A DNA stretch of 64,000 bases from Actinacidiphila guanduensis (GCF_900103985.1 NZ_FNIE01000003.1:434001-498000); one strand, 5' to 3'. Counted from the stretch's first letter, positions 24,549 to 33,513 are shown. Numbers and translations are program-made. The notes: generated from the letters alone by a model not told the origin.

Positions 24549-25262
24549 CTACTTGACGGTCTTGCCGTAGTCGACGACCTGGGACTTCGCCGGTGCCACC
24601 AGGCTGAACCGCTCGCCCCAGTCGGACAGGGTGAGGGTGCCCGCGCCGCCGGCCCGCTGGTACCGCAGCGGGTAGGGCTGCCCCTTGAGCGAGACGTCCA
24701 GGGAGCCGCCCTGCGAGCCGTCGAGCGCGATGGTGCGGGTGTCGCCGACCTTGCGGTGGTCGCCGGTCTGCACGCTGCCGTCGAGCACGAAGAGGTCGGC
24801 GAGCAGCACCTTCTTGTCGGTGAAGCCGCTGAACTGCTGGTAGGAGGGGTCGCCCGGCGGCACCTTGACGTACTTCCCGCTGAGCTTGGCGGCGGCCGCC
24901 TGGCTGTTCTTGTCGTCGCCGGAGCCGTAGAAGTCCGCGCCCGCCTTGAGGTAGAGGTCGCCGCCGACCCGCAGCAGCTGGAAGGTGCTGCCCTTGGTGC
25001 TGACCTCGCCGACGCCGCCGGCCGAGCTGAGCCGCATGTCCAGCCGGTAGGTCTGCCCACCGCTGACGACGGTGCCGGCCAGCCGTACGGTCGGCGCGGC
25101 GGCGGCCGCCGCCTTGGCCTTCTGCTCGATGCCGGCGGCGGGGAGCTTGCCGACGCCGTTGGTGCCCGCGTCGGGGTCGCCGCCCATGCCGAGGCATCCG
25201 GTGAGCAGGGTGCCGGCGGCGAGGGTGAGGAGCGTCGCAAGGGTCCTGCGGCCGTGGTGCAC
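24549..25262 (-). CDS. Secreted lipoprotein, LppX/LprG-like
   Basis: The 237-residue protein has a clear lipoprotein signal ending LTGC (Cys23). The mature part (YRLDMRLSSAGG, GGDLYLKAGADFY, SGKYVKVPPGD) resembles the LppX/LprAFG fold, which binds lipids at the outer face of the membrane in mycobacteria. The match is by pattern, so ligand and function are uncertain. The GTG at 25262 follows AAGGAC and gives a proper signal peptide; a very long frame that continues upstream is a shadow of the MgtE-like gene. Confidence 0.78.
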   Translation of the reverse strand: MHHGRRTLATLLTLAAGTLLTGCLGMGGDPDAGTNGVGKLPAAGIEQKAKAAAAAAPTVRLAGTVVSGGQTYRLDMRLSSAGGVGEVSTKGSTFQLLRVGGDLYLKAGADFYGSGDDKNSQAAAAKLSGKYVKVPPGDPSYQQFSGFTDKKVLLADLFVLDGSVQTGDHRKVGDTRTIALDGSQGGSLDVSLKGQPYPLRYQRAGGAGTLTLSDWGERFSLVAPAKSQVVDYGKTVK

Positions 25263-25448
25263 GGGGGCTCGTCCTTCGGTTGCGGCGGCTGCGGGCGGTG
25301 CCGAAGCTACCGCAGGGTACCCCCGGGGAGCATCCCGCGGGGCGGACAAGATCCGTCCGGAGTAGCCTGGCCGTTGGATGACACGGGCGCACGGCACCGC
25401 GACGCGAGCAGTGCCGGAGCCGCCCCTGAACCGGCAGGAGGCCCCGCG

Positions 25449-26900
25449 ATGGTGGCAGGAGCCCCCCGGGTCTTCGTCTCGCACCTGTCGGGCGTGGCTG
25501 TGTTCGACCCGAACGGGGACCAGGTCGGCCGGGTCCGCGACGTGGTGGTGATGCTGCGGCTGGGCGGACGGCCGCCGCGTGTGCTCGGGCTGGTCGTGGA
25601 GGTGGTCGGCCGGCGCCGGATCTTCCTGCCGATGACCCGGGTGACCGGGGTGGAGTCCGGCCAGGTGATCACCACCGGCGTGCTCAACATGCGCCGCTTC
25701 GAGCAGCGCCCGGCCGAGACGCTGGTGCTCGGCGAGCTGCTGGACCGCCGGGTGCGGCTGGTGGCCCCGGTCGGCACCGCGGAGGACGGGACGGCGGGCG
25801 GGCCGGGCACAGCAGGCACGGCCGACCGGCCCGCGGAAGAGGTCACGGTGCTGGACGTGTCGATGGCACGGCTGCCGGCCCGGCGGGACTGGGAGATCGA
25901 CAAGGTCTTCGTGCGGCGCGGCAAGAAGGGCGCGCTGCGCCGCCGCGGGGAGGCGCTGACCGTGGACTGGTCGGCGGTGACCGGCTTCTCGCTCGCCGAG
26001 GAGGGCCAGGGCGCGGAGAACCTGGTGGCGACCTTCGAGCAGCTGCGCCCGGCCGACTTGGCGAACGTGCTGCACCACCTGTCCCCCAAGCGCCGCGGCG
26101 AGGTGGCCGCCGCCCTGGACGACGACCGGCTCGCCGACGTCCTGGAGGAGCTGCCCGACGACGACCAGGTGGAGATCCTCAGCAAGCTGAAGGAGGAGCG
26201 CGCCGCCGACGTCCTGGAGGCCATGGACCCCGACGACGCCGCCGACCTGCTCGCCGAATTGCCGCTGGAGGAGCAGGAACGGTTGCTCACCTTGATGGAG
26301 CCGCAGGAGGCCGCGGGGGTGCGGCGGTTGCTGTCGTACGAGGAGCGCACCGCGGGCGGCCTGATGACGACCGAGCCGCTGGTGCTGCGCGCCGACGCGA
26401 CCGTCGCCGACGCGCTGGCCCGGATCCGCAACCCCGACCTGCCGCCGGCGCTGGCCGCCCAGGTCTACGTGTGCCGCCCGCCGGAGGAGACGCCCACCGG
26501 CAAGTACCTCGGCCTGGTGCACTTCCAGCGGCTGCTGCGCGACCCGCCGTTCACCCTGCTCGGCTCCATCGTGGACACCGACCTGCAGCCGCTCGGTCCG
26601 GACACCCCGCTGCCGTCGGTGACCAGCTACCTGGCCACGTACAACATGGTGGCGGCCCCGGTGGTGGACGAGAGCGGGGCGCTGCTGGGCGCGGTGACCG
26701 TCGACGACGTGCTCGACCACCTGCTGCCCGAGGACTGGCGCGAGACGGACTACCGCCCGCCCGGCGCGGACGACGGCCCGGACGCGGGCCGCGACGGCGG
26801 GTACGGGGCCGACGACGGCGATGGCAGCGACGAGGGCGACGGCGGCCGGCCCGGCCGGGACGAGGAGCAGCGTGTGACGGAGGCCGCCGATGGCCGCTGA
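25449..26900 (+). CDS. MgtE-like protein lacking the channel domain (PRC barrel, MgtE_N, CBS pair)
   Basis: The 483-residue protein has an N-terminal PRC-barrel-like part (VSHLSGVAVFDPNGDQVGRVRDVVV), an MgtE N-domain of helical repeats (LANVLHHLSPKRRGEVAAALD, LADVLEELPDDDQ) and two CBS domains (TTEPLVLRADATVADAL, SYLATYNMVAAPVVDE). These are the cytoplasmic Mg2+-sensing parts of the MgtE channel, but no membrane segment follows; the protein ends in an acidic tail. It may sense Mg2+ and act on another transporter. The ATG at 25449 follows AGGAGG. Its end overlaps the DUF1003 gene by 11 bp. Confidence 0.88.
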   Translation: MVAGAPRVFVSHLSGVAVFDPNGDQVGRVRDVVVMLRLGGRPPRVLGLVVEVVGRRRIFLPMTRVTGVESGQVITTGVLNMRRFEQRPAETLVLGELLDRRVRLVAPVGTAEDGTAGGPGTAGTADRPAEEVTVLDVSMARLPARRDWEIDKVFVRRGKKGALRRRGEALTVDWSAVTGFSLAEEGQGAENLVATFEQLRPADLANVLHHLSPKRRGEVAAALDDDRLADVLEELPDDDQVEILSKLKEERAADVLEAMDPDDAADLLAELPLEEQERLLTLMEPQEAAGVRRLLSYEERTAGGLMTTEPLVLRADATVADALARIRNPDLPPALAAQVYVCRPPEETPTGKYLGLVHFQRLLRDPPFTLLGSIVDTDLQPLGPDTPLPSVTSYLATYNMVAAPVVDESGALLGAVTVDDVLDHLLPEDWRETDYRPPGADDGPDAGRDGGYGADDGDGSDEGDGGRPGRDEEQRVTEAADGR

Positions 26901-27459
26901 GGAGCGCGAGCGGGCGCGCCCGCCGGCCGGCGCCACCGCCACCGGCCGGCCGCGGACCCGGCTGGACCAGCCGCGCGCGCCGCGCCGCAGCCTGCTGCCG
27001 TCCTACGACCCGGAGGCGTTCGGCAAGTTCTCCGAGCGGATCGCCCGCTTCCTGGGCACCGGGCGGTTCATCGTCTGGATGACCGCGGTGATCGTGGTGT
27101 GGGTGCTGTGGAACGTCTTCGCCCCGCGCCATCTGCGGTTCGACTCCTACCCGTTCATCTTCCTGACCCTGATGCTCTCGCTGCAGGCGTCGTACGCGGC
27201 CCCGCTGATCCTGCTGGCGCAGAACCGGCAGGACGACCGGGACCGGGTCAACCTGGAGCAGGACCGCAAGCAGAACGAGCGCAGCATCGCCGACACCGAG
27301 TACCTGACCCGCGAGGTCGCCGCGCTGCGCACCGGCCTCGGCGAGGTGGCCACCCGCGACTGGATCCGCTCCGAACTGCAGGACCTGGTCAAGGAACTGG
27401 AGGAGCGGCGCGACGGCGGCCGGACACACGGTGACGAAGGCGACGGGCGGGGCCGCTGA
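26890..27459 (+). CDS. DUF1003 membrane protein
   Basis: A 189-residue protein with a disordered N-terminus, two adjacent membrane helices (FIVWMTAVIVVWVLWNVF, YPFIFLTLMLSLQASYAAPL) and a charged coiled-coil-like C-terminus (ILLAQNRQDDRDRVNLEQDR region), the DUF1003 pattern. Function unknown. The start lies inside the end of the MgtE-like gene, so translation is coupled and the two products may work together. Confidence 0.88.
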   Translation: MAAEERERARPPAGATATGRPRTRLDQPRAPRRSLLPSYDPEAFGKFSERIARFLGTGRFIVWMTAVIVVWVLWNVFAPRHLRFDSYPFIFLTLMLSLQASYAAPLILLAQNRQDDRDRVNLEQDRKQNERSIADTEYLTREVAALRTGLGEVATRDWIRSELQDLVKELEERRDGGRTHGDEGDGRGR

Positions 27460-27492
27460 AGCCCGGTGGGCCGCCGCCGTATGCTCGTTCGT

Positions 27493-28659
27493 ATGGCTAC
27501 CGCTCTGCACGGGTCGACCCCGACCGCCCCCACCGACGAGGCCGTGCGCGCCGCGCTCGCAACGGTCGACGACCCGGAGATCCACAAGCCGATCACCGAC
27601 CTCGGGATGGTGAAGTCGGTCGACATCTCCCCCGACGGGGTGGTCTCGGTGACCGTGTACCTGACGGTCTCCGGCTGCCCGATGCGGGACGAGATCTCCA
27701 CCCGGGTCACCGCCGCGGTCCAGCGTGTGCCGGGCGTGGCCTCGGTGCGGGTGGCGCTCGACGTGATGAGCGACGAGCAGCGCCGGGAGCTGGCCGCCTC
27801 GCTGCGCGGCGGGCAGGCCGAGCGCGAGATCCCCTTCGCCCAGCCGGGCTCGCTGACCCGCGTCTACGCGGTCGCCTCCGGCAAGGGCGGCGTCGGCAAG
27901 TCCTCCGTGACGGTCAACCTGGCGGCCGCGCTCGCCGCCGACGGGCTCAAGGTCGGCGTGGTCGACGCCGACATCTACGGCCACAGCGTGCCGCGGATGC
28001 TGGGCACGGACGGGCGGCCCACCCAGGTCGAGAACATGATCATGCCGCCGTCGGCGAACGGCGTGAAGGTCATCTCGATCGGCATGTTCACCCCGGGCAA
28101 CGCGCCCGTGGTCTGGCGCGGGCCGATGCTGCACCGCGCCCTGCAGCAGTTCCTCGCCGATGTCTACTGGGGCGACCTGGACGTCCTGCTGCTCGACCTG
28201 CCGCCCGGCACCGGTGACATCGCGATCTCCGTCGCCCAGCTCGTGCCCAACGCGGAGATCCTGGTGGTCACCACGCCGCAGCAGGCCGCGGCCGAGGTCG
28301 CCGAGCGGGCCGGCTCGATCGCGGTGCAGACCCATCAGAAGATCGTCGGCGTGGTGGAGAACATGGCGGGGATGCCCTGCCCGCACTGCGACGAGATCGT
28401 GGAGGTGTTCGGCACCGGCGGCGGCGACCGCGTCGCCGAGGGCCTGTCCCGCACCACCGGCACCACGGTGCCGGTGCTGGGCCGCATCCCGATCGACGTG
28501 CGCCTGCGCCAGGGCGGCGACGACGGCCGCCCGGTCGTCCTGACCGACCCCGACTCCGCCGCGGCCACCGCGCTGCGCGGTATCGCCGGCAAGCTCGGCA
28601 CCCGCGCGCGGGGCCTGGCCGGCATGTCGCTGGGCATCACCCCGCGCAACAAGTTCTGA
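27493..28659 (+). CDS. mrp: Mrp/ApbC/NBP35-type P-loop ATPase, iron-sulfur carrier
   Basis: The 388-residue protein has an N-terminal MIP18 (DUF59) domain (about 15-90, with VSGCPMRDEI), then a deviant Walker A KGGVGKS at 131-137 and the CxxC pair Cys296/Cys299 (CPHC) that holds a bridging 4Fe-4S cluster in dimers. Mrp proteins load Fe-S clusters onto apoproteins in the cytoplasm. TATGCT sits 7 nt before the ATG at 27493 and there is no ribosome-binding site, suggesting a leaderless message. An in-frame ATG four codons earlier overlaps that promoter-like hexamer. Confidence 0.94.
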   Translation: MATALHGSTPTAPTDEAVRAALATVDDPEIHKPITDLGMVKSVDISPDGVVSVTVYLTVSGCPMRDEISTRVTAAVQRVPGVASVRVALDVMSDEQRRELAASLRGGQAEREIPFAQPGSLTRVYAVASGKGGVGKSSVTVNLAAALAADGLKVGVVDADIYGHSVPRMLGTDGRPTQVENMIMPPSANGVKVISIGMFTPGNAPVVWRGPMLHRALQQFLADVYWGDLDVLLLDLPPGTGDIAISVAQLVPNAEILVVTTPQQAAAEVAERAGSIAVQTHQKIVGVVENMAGMPCPHCDEIVEVFGTGGGDRVAEGLSRTTGTTVPVLGRIPIDVRLRQGGDDGRPVVLTDPDSAAATALRGIAGKLGTRARGLAGMSLGITPRNKF

Positions 28660-28680
28660 CGCGGGCGGCGCTTACGGCCG

Positions 28681-28714
28681 GCGGCCCGCCGCAGGGTCTC
28701 CTGCGGCGGGCCGC
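28681..28714. terminator. Bidirectional terminator between convergent genes
   Basis: A perfect 15-bp stem (GCGGCCCGCCGCAGG / CCTGCGGCGGGCCGC) with a GTCT loop lies between the mrp stop and the end of the minus-strand gene at 28738. Confidence 0.9.
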
Positions 28715-28737
28715 TGGCCGGGGTTGTCAGGGCCCCG

Positions 28738-29346
28738 CTAGCCTCCGTAGGCCGACAGGTCGGGGATCGCCTGGAGGGCCAGCCCGTAGGCGCTCATGCC
28801 GCGCCCGTAGGCGCCGAGGTGAACCCCCTTGGCGGCGCCCGCCAGCACCCAGCCGTACTCGGACTCGCGGTAGTGGAAGGGCGTCGGCTCACCGTCGACC
28901 GGGAGGGTGAGGGAGGACCAGCCGGGGCCCGACAGGTCGTCCGCGAGGTCCCAGGCCGCCGCCGTCTGCTGGTCGAGCCAGTCCTGCCGCAGCGAGCGGT
29001 CCATGTGGGTGGGCCAGGTCGCCGACAGCAGCCCCGAGCCGGCCAGCCAGGCCGCGGAGGAGACCGAGGTCGCCTCCAGGATGCCGGTGCCGTCCCGCCG
29101 CAGCGGCCGCTCCGCCACGGTGACGACGACGGCGAACCGCTGCAGCTCCGGGTCGCCCGCCTCCGCCTTCAGCGAGGGCGCGTCGCCGTGCCCCAATGAT
29201 CCGTGTTCGACGGTCCCGTCCGCACTGGCCCCGACCGTGCCGAGCCAGCGGGGCCCGGTGAACGCCTGGTCGAGTCCGTACCAAGGGAAGTCCGCCAGCA
29301 GGTAGCCGTCGACCGCCCCCTGACGCGTGCCGGTCTTCGTCTCCAT
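28738..29346 (-). CDS. Hypothetical protein, 202 residues
   Basis: A soluble protein with no recognised domain. It is rich in aromatic residues and glycine (DFPWYGLDQAFTGPRWLG, YRESEYGWVLAGAAKGVH) and ends GLALQAIPDLSAYGG. The ATG at 29346 follows GGAGGAGG at 10 nt and fits better than a longer upstream frame. It is convergent with mrp across a terminator. The composition suggests a compact beta-rich fold; I cannot say more. Confidence 0.75.
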   Translation of the reverse strand: METKTGTRQGAVDGYLLADFPWYGLDQAFTGPRWLGTVGASADGTVEHGSLGHGDAPSLKAEAGDPELQRFAVVVTVAERPLRRDGTGILEATSVSSAAWLAGSGLLSATWPTHMDRSLRQDWLDQQTAAAWDLADDLSGPGWSSLTLPVDGEPTPFHYRESEYGWVLAGAAKGVHLGAYGRGMSAYGLALQAIPDLSAYGG

Positions 29347-29602
29347 ATGGGTCGCGCCTCCTCCGTGCCCGTCCGGGCGACATGCCATCTTGCCCGACCC
29401 TGGGCGGGTTCGGGGCGCGAAACGGCGTGGGGTGACGGCGAACACACGGACAACGGTCACGCAATCGGGTGAAATCCGATCAAGGAATTGACGCACGCGG
29501 CACGCGGTCGGCCCTGGGCTGCCCGGCGCCACGCCCGGCCGACGCCCTGCCGGCCCCCTGGTCAGGTCCGATGCGGGCCCCTCGGCAGGGGCGCGGGGCC
29601 GG

Positions 29603-30103
29603 TCAGGTGGCGTCGGAGTCGAAGGGCGGCGGCTCCTCCGCGCCGAGCTTCTTGAGCCGGTCGGGGGTCGCGGCCGAGCCGTTGGCCGCCGCGGTGCCCG
29701 AGGCGCCGGCCGCGGTGGAGGCGGCCTTCGCGGGCTCGACGCCGTTGACCGCGTCGGTCACCTCGCGGACGTCCTTGCGCAGGTCGGTGACCTCGGCCAT
29801 CTCCTTGCGCAGGTCCAGGCTGTCGCGCAGCTCCTTCAGCTCGCCGATCCCGTACTCGTCGTCGCCGTTCATCAGATTCTTCCGGATGAACGTCTTCGGG
29901 TTCAGGTCCTCGAACTCGAAGTCCTTGAACTCCGGGCCGAGTTCACGGCGGATGTCCTCCTTGGCGTTGTCGGAGAACTCGCGCACCTTGCGGATGAACG
30001 CCATCGTGTCCTGGATGACCTTGGGCAGCTTGTCCGGCCCGAAGACGAGGACGGCAAGGACGACCAGGGCGACCAGCTCCAGCGGGCCTATGTCGAAGAA
30101 CAC
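29603..30103 (-). CDS. tatB: Twin-arginine translocase subunit TatB
   Basis: The 166-residue protein opens with the TatA/B membrane segment FFDIGPLELVALVVLAVLVFGP, followed by the amphipathic helix KLPKVIQDTMAFIRKVREF and a long charged region; the Glu in the membrane segment and overall length mark TatB rather than TatA. It joins TatC in recognising folded twin-arginine substrates. The GTG at 30103 follows AAGGAG by 7 nt. A terminator upstream separates it from the sigma/anti-sigma pair, so it has its own promoter. Confidence 0.95.
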   Translation of the reverse strand: MFFDIGPLELVALVVLAVLVFGPDKLPKVIQDTMAFIRKVREFSDNAKEDIRRELGPEFKDFEFEDLNPKTFIRKNLMNGDDEYGIGELKELRDSLDLRKEMAEVTDLRKDVREVTDAVNGVEPAKAASTAAGASGTAAANGSAATPDRLKKLGAEEPPPFDSDAT

Positions 30104-30235
30104 CTTGCGCTCCTTGGGACGTCCACTGCCGGCGAGGCGAGGGACCGGCGGACTTTACGGTACCTGCCCGTGCGGCGGAAACAAGAGTGGCCGGGGCCGA
30201 ACACTGCGCCGCCACCGGGTGAAGGACCGCCTCGG

Positions 30236-30283
30236 GGCCGCCCCGGGCCCGTACGGTCCGCTGCGGCCCCGGGGCGGCCCGGT
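30236..30283. other. GC-rich inverted repeat in the tatB upstream region
   Basis: GGGCCGCCCCGGG and CCCGGGGCGGCCC form a 13-bp stem with a loop of about 22 nt, about 130 bp upstream of tatB. It may be a second part of the terminator region after the anti-sigma gene. Confidence 0.7.
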
Positions 30284-30312
30284 GGACCCGAGGTGGCCCG
30301 GTCGGGCCCGGT

Positions 30313-30348
30313 GGCCTGCTCCGGCCCTTGGGAGGGCCGGAGCAGGCC
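30313..30348 (-). terminator. Terminator after the anti-sigma gene
   Basis: GGCCTGCTCCGGCCC and its exact reverse complement form a perfect 15-bp stem with a 6-nt loop, 33 nt past the anti-sigma stop codon and ahead of tatB. Confidence 0.9.
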
Positions 30349-30380
30349 ACAGTGAGCCACAGGAGGCGCCGGGAAGCCGC

Positions 30381-31313
30381 TCAGTGGAGGACGACGGAGC
30401 CGGTGCCGGCCGTGGCCGGCGCGTCCTGCGCGCCGGCGTCCAGTGGCAGCACGCCGGGGGCGAGCAGCGGCCGGGCCAGCGCCATGGATGTGGCGGACGC
30501 GACAACGACCGCCGACTCGTGCCGGGACCGGTGCTCGCTCTCGGCGTCGATCACCCCGCGCGGGAAAGTGCCCCGCGTGTCGGAGACCTGGCCGGCGCTC
30601 AGCGGGGTCAGCGGGCTGACCGCGGGGCCGTCGTCCGGCCGGGCGCCGCCGTCCATCGCCGCCTCCATCGGCAGGGCGCTGCCGATGGCGATGGCGGCCA
30701 TGGAGAAGGCGCCGGCCGCGGCGAAGGCGAAGCGGCGGCCGCGCGAGGCCGAGTCGTGTATCCGGAAGCCCCGGCCGCGCGGGCCGTCGTCGGCCGCGGG
30801 CACCAGGTCCTCGGCCGGACCGAGGTAGGAGAAGGCGGGCTGGGCGCCGGTGCGCAGGCCCGAGCCCGACAGGTCGGGGTCCGGCAGCTCGGGCACCGAC
30901 GGCCGGGAGCCGAAGCCCCCGAACGAGCCGAACGATCCGAATCTGCCGCCGTCGAACGGGCCGCGGCGCTGCTGGTCGGTGCTGCCCGCCGCGTCGGCGG
31001 AGTCGGCCGGGGGCCGGGGCGGACCGCCGTCCGGGCCGTCGATGTCGCTCATGCCGGGCAGGCCCTGCAGCCGGGCGAGCAGCCCGGCCGAGATGGCCGG
31101 CAGCTCCGAGCCGGCCACCACGCTCTTCAGCCGCCGCTGGTCGGCGGCGGCGGCCTTGCACTGGGGACATGTGGCGAGGTGGGCGAGCACCCGGTCCCGG
31201 GTGTCGCCGGTCAGCTCGCCGTCCACGAAGGCGGACAGCCGGTCGCCGAGGTGCTGCTCGGCGGCCGCTGGACGCTGGGGACGGTGCTGCTCGCCGAAAC
31301 CACTGCTGCTCAC
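30381..31313 (-). CDS. rseA: Zinc-binding anti-sigma factor (RseA-like)
   Basis: The 310-residue protein begins with an anti-sigma domain containing the ZAS motif H45-x3-C49-x2-C52 (AHLATCPQC), preceded by [16 protein letters not shown] Gly/Phe-rich linker ([12 protein letters not shown]) leads to one membrane-like segment ([19 protein letters not shown]), then an external tail. It would sequester the co-encoded ECF sigma factor until envelope or redox stress. Start GTG at 31313 overlaps the sigma stop (GTGA), so translation is coupled. The symbol is by analogy with the mycobacterial sigE-rseA pair. Confidence 0.88.
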   Translation of the reverse strand: MSSSGFGEQHRPQRPAAAEQHLGDRLSAFVDGELTGDTRDRVLAHLATCPQCKAAAADQRRLKSVVAGSELPAISAGLLARLQGLPGMSDIDGPDGGPPRPPADSADAAGSTDQQRRGPFDGGRFGSFGSFGGFGSRPSVPELPDPDLSGSGLRTGAQPAFSYLGPAEDLVPAADDGPRGRGFRIHDSASRGRRFAFAAAGAFSMAAIAIGSALPMEAAMDGGARPDDGPAVSPLTPLSAGQVSDTRGTFPRGVIDAESEHRSRHESAVVVASATSMALARPLLAPGVLPLDAGAQDAPATAGTGSVVLH

Positions 31314-32074
31314 GCTCTCCCGCCCTCCTGACCGGGTTTGGGTGCGGTGGCAGCGAGCGCAGGCGCCGGGCGCGCTCCGGGCGCCCGGTGCTCCAGAGCC
31401 TTGCGGAGGTGCGAGCGGCCGCGGTGGATGCGGCTGCGCACCGTGCCGAGCTTCACCCCGAGGGTGGCGGCGATCTCCTCGTACGACAGTCCCTCGATGT
31501 CGCAGAGCACGACGGCGGCGCGGAACTCCGGCGCGAGGGTGTCCAGCGCCTGCTGGACGTCGGCGTCGAAGTGCGTGTCGTTGAAGTGCTGGGCGGGGGA
31601 CGGCTCGCGGCTGGGCAGCCGCTCGGCCGCGTCGTCGCCGAGGGCGTCGAAGCGGATGCGCTGGCGGCGCCGCACCATGTCCAGGAACAGGTTCGTGGTG
31701 ATGCGGTGCAGCCAGCCCTCGAAGGTGCCGGGCGTGTAGGTGGACAGGGAGCGGAAGACCCGCACGAAGACCTCCTGGGTGAGGTCCTCGGCGTCGTGCT
31801 GGTTGCCGGTCAGGCGGTACGCCAGCCGGAAGACCCGCGCGCTGTGGGTGCTGACGATCTCCTCCCAGGAAGGAGGCGTCCACGTCTGACCGTCCGCGTC
31901 CGTGGCGAACGTCGCGGTCGCAGGGGCGGACTCTGGTGAACGGTCATCAGCGGTTTTGGTCACGGATTCCGGCTGTCCGGCCGACCGGCGGAAGCGTGCG
32001 AACACTCCCCGGTCACCGGCCGCAGCCGCACCTCCCCTGTCGGCTCTGGTGGTCTCCAGTAGAGCCCCTACCAT
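31310..32074 (-). CDS. sigE: ECF RNA polymerase sigma factor, SigE type
   Basis: The 254-residue protein has a 70-residue N-terminal extension, then sigma region 2 ([22 protein letters not shown]) and region 4 ([26 protein letters not shown]). It resembles mycobacterial SigE, which controls envelope stress. This is not the cwg-linked SigE of S. coelicolor, so the symbol refers to the mycobacterial locus. The ATG at 32074 is chosen because close homologues begin MVGA; a GTG two codons upstream is possible. It forms an operon with the anti-sigma gene and is divergent from the O-methyltransferase gene, as in M. tuberculosis. Confidence 0.93.
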   Translation of the reverse strand: MVGALLETTRADRGGAAAAGDRGVFARFRRSAGQPESVTKTADDRSPESAPATATFATDADGQTWTPPSWEEIVSTHSARVFRLAYRLTGNQHDAEDLTQEVFVRVFRSLSTYTPGTFEGWLHRITTNLFLDMVRRRQRIRFDALGDDAAERLPSREPSPAQHFNDTHFDADVQQALDTLAPEFRAAVVLCDIEGLSYEEIAATLGVKLGTVRSRIHRGRSHLRKALEHRAPGARPAPALAATAPKPGQEGGRA

Positions 32075-32272
32075 ATCCACCTCGCCCGTTAGCTCCGGAT
32101 AAATGCGCTGTTGCCGAGGCGGGATCGGGGCCGATGGCCTCCTACCCGCCCGATGTTCGTGCTACCTAAAAGCCATAACGGCCGGTCCCATCAGCCGGTT
32201 CCCGAGGGCAGCGGATACAGTCGCCGAGCAGATCGCATTCGGTGAGGGACGACGGGACGAAGGGGAGCGGCC

Positions 32273-32908
32273 ATTTCCGGCAACCGGCAGGCGAGCTGGG
32301 CGTTCGCGGACGCGTTCGTCGCCGAGGACGACGCGCTCGTGCGCGCCCGTGCCCGTGCCCGCTCGGCCGGCCTGCGGGCGGTCTCCCCCGGCACCGGCGC
32401 GGCCCTGCGGCTGCTGGCAGGGGCCGCGGCGGCGAAGTCGGTGGTCGAGATCGGCACCGGCGCCGGCGTCTCGGGCATCCATCTGCTCAAGGGGATGCGG
32501 CCGGACGGGGTGCTCACCACCGTGGACTCCGAGCCGGACCGCCAGCAGCTGGCCCGCGAGGCGTACCGGGAGGCCGGCGTCGCCGCCAACCGGGCCCGTT
32601 TCATCTGCGGCCGCGCCCTGGACGTCCTGCCGCGCCTCACCGACGGCGGCTACGACCTGGTCTTCTGCGACGCCGACCGGCTGGAGTGCCTGGAGTACCT
32701 GGACGAGGCGCTGCGGCTGCTGCGCCCCGGCGGCGTGCTGTGCTTCGAGGGCGCCTTCGGCCAGGGCCGCGCCCTGGACGCCGCCCACCAGGACGCCGAG
32801 TCGCTGCACCTGCGCGACCTGATGCGCGCGGTCCGCGACGACGCCCGGCTCGCGCCGGTGCTGCTGCCCACCGACGACGGGCTGCTCTGCGCGGTCAAGC
32901 GCGGCTGA
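32273..32908 (+). CDS. SAM-dependent O-methyltransferase with apparent ATT start
   Basis: The frame gives a class I methyltransferase with the SAM-binding EIGTGAGVSGIHLL, TVDSEPDRQ and DLVFCDADR, like the catechol-type O-methyltransferase next to sigE in M. tuberculosis (Rv1220c). The conserved N-terminus (ASWAFADAFVAEDDALVRAR) is only reached if translation begins upstream of the first in-frame GTG (32339). Between the in-frame stop at 32243-32245 and that GTG there is no ATG, GTG or TTG. ATT at 32273 lies 5 nt after AAGGGGAG and is the best start, giving 211 residues. Acceptor unknown. Confidence 0.82.
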   Translation: MSGNRQASWAFADAFVAEDDALVRARARARSAGLRAVSPGTGAALRLLAGAAAAKSVVEIGTGAGVSGIHLLKGMRPDGVLTTVDSEPDRQQLAREAYREAGVAANRARFICGRALDVLPRLTDGGYDLVFCDADRLECLEYLDEALRLLRPGGVLCFEGAFGQGRALDAAHQDAESLHLRDLMRAVRDDARLAPVLLPTDDGLLCAVKRG

Positions 32909-33045
32909 GCCCGTCACCCCCGCGGGCCCGGAATTCCGCAGGACCGGGGAATCCCGGCGGTGCCGGAAAAGGGATACGGAAACAGCCCGGCCGCGCGCCC
33001 CGGTTCCCGGGGCGCGCGGCCGGTTCGGCTACGGAGCCGCTGGTC

Positions 33046-33213
33046 TCAGACGATGGCCTTCTTCAGGGCATCGCCCAGAGCGTCCGCCTCGTCCGGGGTC
33101 AGCTCGACGACAAGCCGCCCGCCGCCCTCCAGCGGAACGCGCATGATGATGCTCCGCCCCTCCTTGGTCACCTCGAGCGGGCCGTCACCCGTCCGCGGCT
33201 TCATGGCCGCCAT
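33046..33213 (-). CDS. DUF3117 family protein
   Basis: A 55-residue protein, MAAMKPRTGDGPLEVTKEGR at the start and ELTPDEADALGDALKKAI at the end, the DUF3117 family (Rv1211 in M. tuberculosis). It is compact and soluble, with a three-strand plus helix pattern. Function unknown. The ATG at 33213 follows GGAAGGGG. It is transcribed away from the enoyl-CoA hydratase gene. Confidence 0.93.
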   Translation of the reverse strand: MAAMKPRTGDGPLEVTKEGRSIIMRVPLEGGGRLVVELTPDEADALGDALKKAIV

Positions 33214-33513
33214 GCTCGTTCCCCTTCCTGAGACCAGCTCGGACTCGAACACATTGGTTCTCGGCCATTATCCCGCATCACCGGACCCGATGACCAACGA
33301 CGGTGCCACTCCGTTCCACATTCGGAACATCCAAACCCGCGCATTTCACCGGGCGGGGCGCGCAAAGGGCGGCTCGCGGGCGACCGGTTTCTTGACGTAC
33401 GTCACATGCGCGGCGGCCGCCGGGTCCGGCATCCTGGCCGGGACACTTGCCGGGCGCGGCCGGGGACGCGTGCCGCGGGGCGCCGGCGGAGCCGCGACGA
33501 AGGGGCGTGAGGC
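33214..33513. promoter_or_regulatory. Divergent promoter region with two palindromes
   Basis: The 300 bp between DUF3117 and the enoyl-CoA hydratase gene are locally AT-richer. They contain GTTCC-N6-GGAAC (33313-33328) and the perfect 12-bp palindrome TGACGTACGTCA (33393-33404), which overlaps a TTGACG promoter-like hexamer. Either could be a repressor site for the hydratase gene; no regulator gene is adjacent. Confidence 0.5.

Noticed and set aside
32339..32908. GTG at 32339 as start of the O-methyltransferase
   Set aside because: It would remove the conserved N-terminal segment ASWAFADAFVAEDDAL and has no ribosome-binding site; the ATT at 32273 fits better.
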